Translations under genes and position numbers: made by a program
Notes under the pieces: generated by a model
What the model was told of the DNA's origin: nothing
Databases searched by the model: none
What the model saw: only the letters and a program-made list of their open reading frames with translations
Part shown: positions 59,901 to 64,000 of the stretch, one piece after another
Numbering within the stretch: the first letter of the stretch is position 1
Layout: every line of letters starts with the position of its first letter
Assembly (NCBI GenBank): GCA_024400425.1
Contig: JAKSMV010000005.1
Location: 1-64,000, forward strand
Reading direction: 5' to 3'
From: Bacteroidales bacterium
GTDB lineage: Bacteria; Bacteroidota; Bacteroidia; Bacteroidales; F082
DNA: 64,000 nucleotides

Positions 59901-61064
59901 AACGCGGATATTCTTGATATGGTTCTCATCTACAGAGAGTTGCCAGTCTTCGCCCACAAACACCTCGCCAGGGGTGACGAATCCGAAGGCGATGAGTTTC
60001 TTCTCGAAATAGTTGACGATTTCCTTCAGTTCGGTTTGATCGACATCGATGATTTTCTTGCCCAAGGTGAGTTGGAAATCGAGCACTGCCGACATGTAAT
60101 CGTGACGCAGTTCTTCGGCAAGCTCGAAAATCGTGTCGATGAATGGTATCAGTTCATTTTGTTCCAGTTCATCTACCGCTTCGCGCAACATGCGGTCCAT
60201 GTTCCAAATGAGGCGTTCACGCTGGTTCTCCATGCCAGGCAGATGCAACAGGAAAAACACGAAATGGAATTTCGTTATGAAATGTGGGAAAGTTTTGTCC
60301 GACTCCATGAAGCGTTTTGCAATTTGCTCGTAATTAGGCAAATCGGTGAGCGTTTCCCATGAAGAAACAGCATCGAGTTGAGCGTTGAGTCCTTCGAAAT
60401 AAGGCTTTCCAATTTCTTGTTGCACGTCGTTGATTTCGGTTTCGGAGAGGATGTCGCTCTTGCTCTCAATCCAGTTCTCCACTTGCGATGTGCTTTGCCA
60501 AAAAGCGTAGTTTTTGTGCAAGATATGGCGCAGCAAATCGCACGATGCTTGGCTGAACCGCTCGTCGGCGGCGGCACGACCCAAATAGCGCGCTGCATGT
60601 TTCGATGCCAAAATCATGCAATCTTTGTTGGTCTCGAAAGCATTGTTTAAGATACTGAAAACCAATTCAATCAGATGACAATGTTTAGGTGATTTCGCCA
60701 TGACCATATCGACAAACTCCATGAGTGTGACGATGACGCTGAGGCGCAACTTTTGGCTGACTTCGGGCTTCAACAGGCAGTGCATCATCTCCAACGGAAT
60801 CGACAAGGCATCGGCTGGAATGTCGTCGCGGGTGTAGAACCAGAAGTCGTCGAGCAGCATCTTGCGCAGCTCTTCGGTCACGAATGTGTGGTTCGATAGT
60901 GGATGGTGATATTCGGTGATGCACTCTTTTGCGCGTTTGTTGATGCCGAAGTATTTGGCCGAAAGGTCAATAAACTGTTGGTGCTCAGTGGGAATGAAGA
61001 TGTCTTTATAGCGTGTCTGAGCCAGATTGGCTTCCAAGGCTTGCGATTTGAAGGTGCTTTCCAT
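56922..61064 (-). CDS. Large PEP/pyruvate-dikinase-like protein lacking the TIM barrel
   Basis: A 1380-residue protein. Start 61064 is set by a -7 box at 61085-61092 within the longer open frame. Residues 1 to about 900 are helical and without a family that I recognise. An ATP-grasp PPDK_N domain follows: '[33 protein letters not shown]' and '[28 protein letters not shown]' and, later, '[35 protein letters not shown]'. The phosphohistidine domain is near the C-terminus, with His1312 in '[19 protein letters not shown]'. The C-terminal PEP-binding barrel of PpsA/PpdK is absent. It probably phosphorylates something on the way through a His; the acceptor is unknown. Divergent from gapA. Confidence 0.88.
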   Translation of the reverse strand: [1380 protein letters not shown]

Positions 61065-61084
61065 GGCAAAATGATTTTGATGCG

Positions 61085-61092
61085 CAAATTTA
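61085..61092 (-). promoter_or_regulatory. -7 box TAAATTTG for the PEP-dikinase-like gene
   Basis: Minus-strand TAAATTTG, 20 nt before ATG 61064. It lies inside the upstream in-frame extension, which argues against starts at 61097 or 61139. Confidence 0.55.
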
Positions 61093-61125
61093 TTCATTTT
61101 GATAAAGCGAAAAAGAGAAAAATAG

Positions 61126-61133
61126 TACTTTTG
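61126..61133 (+). promoter_or_regulatory. -7 box TACTTTTG for gapA
   Basis: TACTTTTG, 49 nt before the gapA ATG. A TTTG at 61098 is slightly farther than the usual spacing. Confidence 0.55.
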
Positions 61134-61182
61134 CACCATAATTCATTTAAAAAGAATCAATATCAAACTAAAACTGAATACA

Positions 61183-62190
61183 ATGGAAAAGATTAAAGTA
61201 GGTATCAACGGATTTGGCCGTATTGGCCGTAACGTTTTCCGTATTTGCTGCGAACGTCCAAATCTGGAAGTCGTCGGCATCAACGATTTGACCAGCACCA
61301 AAGTGTTGGCTCACCTTTTGAAATACGATTCGACCCAAGGCAAGTTCCCTGGCACTGTCGATTATGACGAAACCGCACTCATCGTCAATGGCGTGCGCAT
61401 CAGCGTGACCGCTGAACGTTCACCTCTCGACATCAAGTGGAGCAAGACTCCTGACGTAGTGGTTGAATCGACGGGCGTGTTCCGCTCAAAGGAAAGCAGC
61501 AAGGGCGGCTATGGCGACCACCTGAAGGCTGGTGCCAAGAAGGTCATCCTTTCGGCTCCTTCGAAGGATGCCATCGATGCTACCGTGGTTGTCGGTGTCA
61601 ACAACAACGACCTTACTGACGATGTGGAATGCGTGAGCAACGCTTCGTGCACTACCAACTGCCTGGCTCCTGTCGCCAAGGTCTTGAACGACCGTTTCGG
61701 CATCGAGCAAGGTTACATCACCACCATCCATAGCTATACCAACGACCAAGTCATCCTTGATGGTCCTCACAGCGACCTTCGTCGTGCCCGTTCAGCCGCC
61801 ATGTCGCAGATTCCTACCACCACCGGTGCTGCCAAGGCTGTCGGAATCGTCATCCCTGAACTGAATGGCAAACTCGATGGCATCGCTGTCCGTGTTCCTA
61901 CGCCTACCGGTTCACTCGTTGACCTCGTCTGCACCCTGAAGACCGAAGCCACCAAGGAAGAAATCAACGCTGCCATGAAGGAAGCCGCCGAAGGCCCAAT
62001 GAAGGGCGTGTTGGAATACACCGAAGATCCTATCGTGAGCTGCGACGTCATCCACAACCCACACAGCTCCATCTTTGATGCACAAAGCACCATGGTGATG
62101 GGCAAGATGGTGAAGGTTATGTCGTGGTACGATAACGAATGGGGCTACTCAAACCGCATGGTTGACCTCATCGAGATGATGAAATACTGA
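61183..62190 (+). CDS. gapA: Glyceraldehyde-3-phosphate dehydrogenase
   Basis: A 335-residue glycolytic enzyme. The NAD-binding start is '[35 protein letters not shown]'; the catalytic Cys is in '[19 protein letters not shown]', with the His in '[13 protein letters not shown]'. Substrate phosphate sites '[19 protein letters not shown]' and the C-terminal '[15 protein letters not shown]' are intact. Asp in 'INDLT' favours NAD+. It is monocistronic, with a strong terminator, and divergent from the PEP-dikinase-like gene. Confidence 0.98.
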   Translation: MEKIKVGINGFGRIGRNVFRICCERPNLEVVGINDLTSTKVLAHLLKYDSTQGKFPGTVDYDETALIVNGVRISVTAERSPLDIKWSKTPDVVVESTGVFRSKESSKGGYGDHLKAGAKKVILSAPSKDAIDATVVVGVNNNDLTDDVECVSNASCTTNCLAPVAKVLNDRFGIEQGYITTIHSYTNDQVILDGPHSDLRRARSAAMSQIPTTTGAAKAVGIVIPELNGKLDGIAVRVPTPTGSLVDLVCTLKTEATKEEINAAMKEAAEGPMKGVLEYTEDPIVSCDVIHNPHSSIFDAQSTMVMGKMVKVMSWYDNEWGYSNRMVDLIEMMKY

Positions 62191-62217
62191 TTCTCGTTTT
62201 GTTTTTGAACATAAATG

Positions 62218-62246
62218 AAAAAAGCCACCCTCGGGTGGCTTTTTTC
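62218..62246. terminator. Bidirectional terminator after gapA
   Basis: AAAAAAGCCACCC-TC-GGGTGGCTTTTTT: a stem with A and T tracts on both sides, serving gapA and the convergent T9SS gene. Confidence 0.9.
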
Positions 62247-62265
62247 AGATTAATAAGACTTGTCG

Positions 62266-64000
62266 TTATTCCACGACCACCTTTTGTACACTGACTTGTG
62301 CACCGTTGGTGAGGCGGATGAAGTAGATGCCCTTGGCCATGCTGCTGACGTTGATGCTGTGTGAACCTGAGGCTTCACCAGCGGCTACTTGTTGGCCCAT
62401 TCCGTTATACATCACATAGCTGTATTGTGAACCGCCATTGATATATAAGGTGTTGTTGACAGGGTTAGGATAAATCGTGAATCCAACTTCGGTTTCGTTC
62501 ACGTCAAGAACGTTCTGCACTTCGACGCATGTAGGAACTGAGACGTTTTCTTCAGCATCGCGTGCTACAACGCAATAGGTGTAGAAGTCGGCACTGGTGT
62601 TCTCGTCGATGTAAGTAGGTTCGGTCACTTCGTCAATCACTAAACCGTTGCGTGAGATGACATAAGCGACGGCGCTTTCGACAGGATCCCATGTGAGGAC
62701 TACGTTGCTGCCATCCATAACGGCTTGCAGGTTTTCGACAGGGTCGATGAAATCAGTGCTGCTGCCACCTGAGCAGTTGGCTGTGAAGGTGATTGGGTTG
62801 TAGAAAGATCCGTTCTGCTGCACGATTTGGCTGCCGTCTTCATAATGGACAACGAACGAGCATTCGCTATCCCAACTGCCGTTACGCCAAGTAAGTGTGA
62901 CTTCAACGCCATTGCCAACTTCAACAGTGTAGCTTTGTGTGTTGCCACTGCTGATTGTCATGGTTTGTTGTGGTGTGCCATCGCTGAAGGAGGCAACCAA
63001 AGATGCGCCATTCCAACCGTCACCATAGCTGTCAGTGAGGTCGAAGATGACGTTGCAACTGTTCTTCAGCGTGATGCTGCCTTGGGCCGAAAGTTGACCA
63101 TCGGCGACAATGTCGAAGTTGAGCACGATTTGTTCTGTTTCAGGGCATGCTGGATCAATGGTGATGGCAAATGCGCCTGTGCCAAGACCTTCTGGGTCGA
63201 TTGAACCAATGTTTGCGGTAGGTTCAGCAATCGTGACATACTGGTTTTCGGTGCTCATGGTGGCTACAACATTGGTGGCAAGATAATGACCTTCGTTGAC
63301 TACGCCAAGGACAAGGTCGAGGGTCTCGCCAGGAACAAATTCGCCCTTCCAGTTAACGCCACCAAAGTTGATGATGGCTTTTCCGGCAGTGATGTTGAAT
63401 CTTCCAATCCAGACTTCGTTACCGCAGGTCATGGTTGCGATGCAGTTGAACACGGTTCCGTCTTCAATGTTTTCGGCGATGATGTATGAGAAAGCATCGG
63501 TGAGTTCGATGGTCTCGTTGCCGCCGACAATGCCGAATGTGGTTTCGCCGTTGACGAATTGGATGCCTTCGCTTTCGCAGCTAAGCACCATGTTGGTTTC
63601 GCCTTCGGTTGGGTCGTTGCCGACGTTCTTGAGGGTGAAGCTCAGGCTCGTTTCGCGATTGACAGGGGCGAAGCGTGGCGAGTAGTCGTTCACTGTGATG
63701 AAAGCGCCATCAGCAGGAATCACTTCGATGTCCATCACTTCGGTGACCTTGTTGTAACCGATGACGGTGAGTGTGAGGTTGCCGACGTTGTCGAGTGGTT
63801 CGAAATTGATGTTGGCAGCTCCACCTTCGATATAAGCTGAACCGAGCACTTCGACATCACCAACACCATTGATGCGGCTCAAGGTGGCGATACCGAATTG
63901 GGTTTCGGCATTCACAGTGAGTTCGCTCATGCCAATCAACAGGGTTGAAGGCGAGGTGGTGACATTCATGCTGCCAGGATTGTCGGTGCGGACTAAGAGG
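62266..64000 (-). CDS. Gingipain-like T9SS protein, C-terminal part (5' end outside window)
   Basis: At least 577 residues; the frame stays open to the window edge (upstream codons read LLVRTDNPGS), so the ATG at 63969 is internal. The sequence 'MNVTTSPSTLLIGMSELTVN...GSAYIEGGAANINFEPLDNVGNLTLTVIGYNKV' is the immunoglobulin-like segment that follows a C25 (gingipain) peptidase domain. Two further beta domains, 'DLTDSYGDGWNGASLVASFSDG' and a fibronectin-like 'VENLQAVMDGSNVVLTWDPVESAVAYVISRNG', precede a type A T9SS sorting domain ('IYPNPVNNTLYINGG', 'YNGMGQQVAAGEASG', 'IYFIRLTNGAQVSVQKVVVE'). A peptidase N-terminus is predicted but not visible. Confidence 0.88.
   Translation of the reverse strand, partial: LLVRTDNPGSMNVTTSPSTLLIGMSELTVNAETQFGIATLSRINGVGDVEVLGSAYIEGGAANINFEPLDNVGNLTLTVIGYNKVTEVMDIEVIPADGAFITVNDYSPRFAPVNRETSLSFTLKNVGNDPTEGETNMVLSCESEGIQFVNGETTFGIVGGNETIELTDAFSYIIAENIEDGTVFNCIATMTCGNEVWIGRFNITAGKAIINFGGVNWKGEFVPGETLDLVLGVVNEGHYLATNVVATMSTENQYVTIAEPTANIGSIDPEGLGTGAFAITIDPACPETEQIVLNFDIVADGQLSAQGSITLKNSCNVIFDLTDSYGDGWNGASLVASFSDGTPQQTMTISSGNTQSYTVEVGNGVEVTLTWRNGSWDSECSFVVHYEDGSQIVQQNGSFYNPITFTANCSGGSSTDFIDPVENLQAVMDGSNVVLTWDPVESAVAYVISRNGLVIDEVTEPTYIDENTSADFYTYCVVARDAEENVSVPTCVEVQNVLDVNETEVGFTIYPNPVNNTLYINGGSQYSYVMYNGMGQQVAAGEASGSHSINVSSMAKGIYFIRLTNGAQVSVQKVVVE

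Overview
The window looks like chromosomal DNA of a member of the Bacteroidota, most likely an anaerobic Bacteroidales (inference). Five proteins end in, or appear to end in, a type IX secretion sorting domain. Many starts lack a purine-rich ribosome site and are instead preceded by the Bacteroidota -7 box TAnnTTTG. Other family-typical content includes the DUF4254/GT9 pair, LpxD-LpxC-LpxA, a triple PpiC/SurA chaperone operon, FtsH next to RsfS, and a BspA-type LRR protein. No rRNA or tRNA gene was recognised.

Layout. 125-3492: envelope operon (lipoprotein, small secreted protein, VTC-type polyphosphate-polymerase-like enzyme, DUF4956 membrane protein, DUF2490 barrel). 3587-11490: a bacterial alpha-2-macroglobulin with an intact thioester motif, followed by penicillin-binding protein 1C. 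11491-16387: a repeat-rich island with palindromic elements, a TPR/transmembrane/HTH signalling protein and a T9SS cargo protein, closed by a 78-bp near-identical copy of the pbpC 3' end. 16524-21608: a lipoprotein, a NTP_transf_5 nucleotidyltransferase, an HPr-kinase-like protein, a signal-peptidase-like S24/S26 protein, a PqqD-type protein and an ABC exporter. The last four are joined by 4-nt ATGA overlaps. This resembles the accessory part of lasso-peptide loci but has no cyclase, no transglutaminase-type leader protease and no visible precursor; it is the best candidate here for an undescribed system. 21764-28972: guaB, an unknown protein, three peptidyl-prolyl isomerase/SurA-like chaperones and MoxR. 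29001-34566: LUD protein, FtsH, RsfS, KdsC-like phosphatase, Nif3-like protein and zinc-ribbon coiled-coil protein. 34625-39577: outer-membrane and surface proteins. 39676-43894: MazG, LpxA, an LpxC that is not fused to FabZ, LpxD and a small membrane protein. 43922-47553: two Fic proteins flanking a T9SS LRR protein. 47909-50846: aminotransferase, DUF4254 and glycosyltransferase 9. 50961-55208: a four-gene leftward operon of secreted proteins behind a leader of about 350 nt. 55649-56274: a 42-bp hairpin-bearing tandem array. 56922-62190: a large PEP-dikinase-like protein divergent from gapA. 62266-64000: the 3' part of a gingipain-like T9SS protein that continues past the window.

How the genes fit together. 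Most of the window concerns the cell envelope: lipid A synthesis and possible deacylation, periplasmic folding, peptidoglycan and anti-protease functions, and T9SS cargo. Housekeeping genes (guaB, gapA, ftsH, rsfS) are interleaved. Dispersed palindromic repeats lie both between genes and in frame inside genes. All family assignments come from motif reading without database searches.
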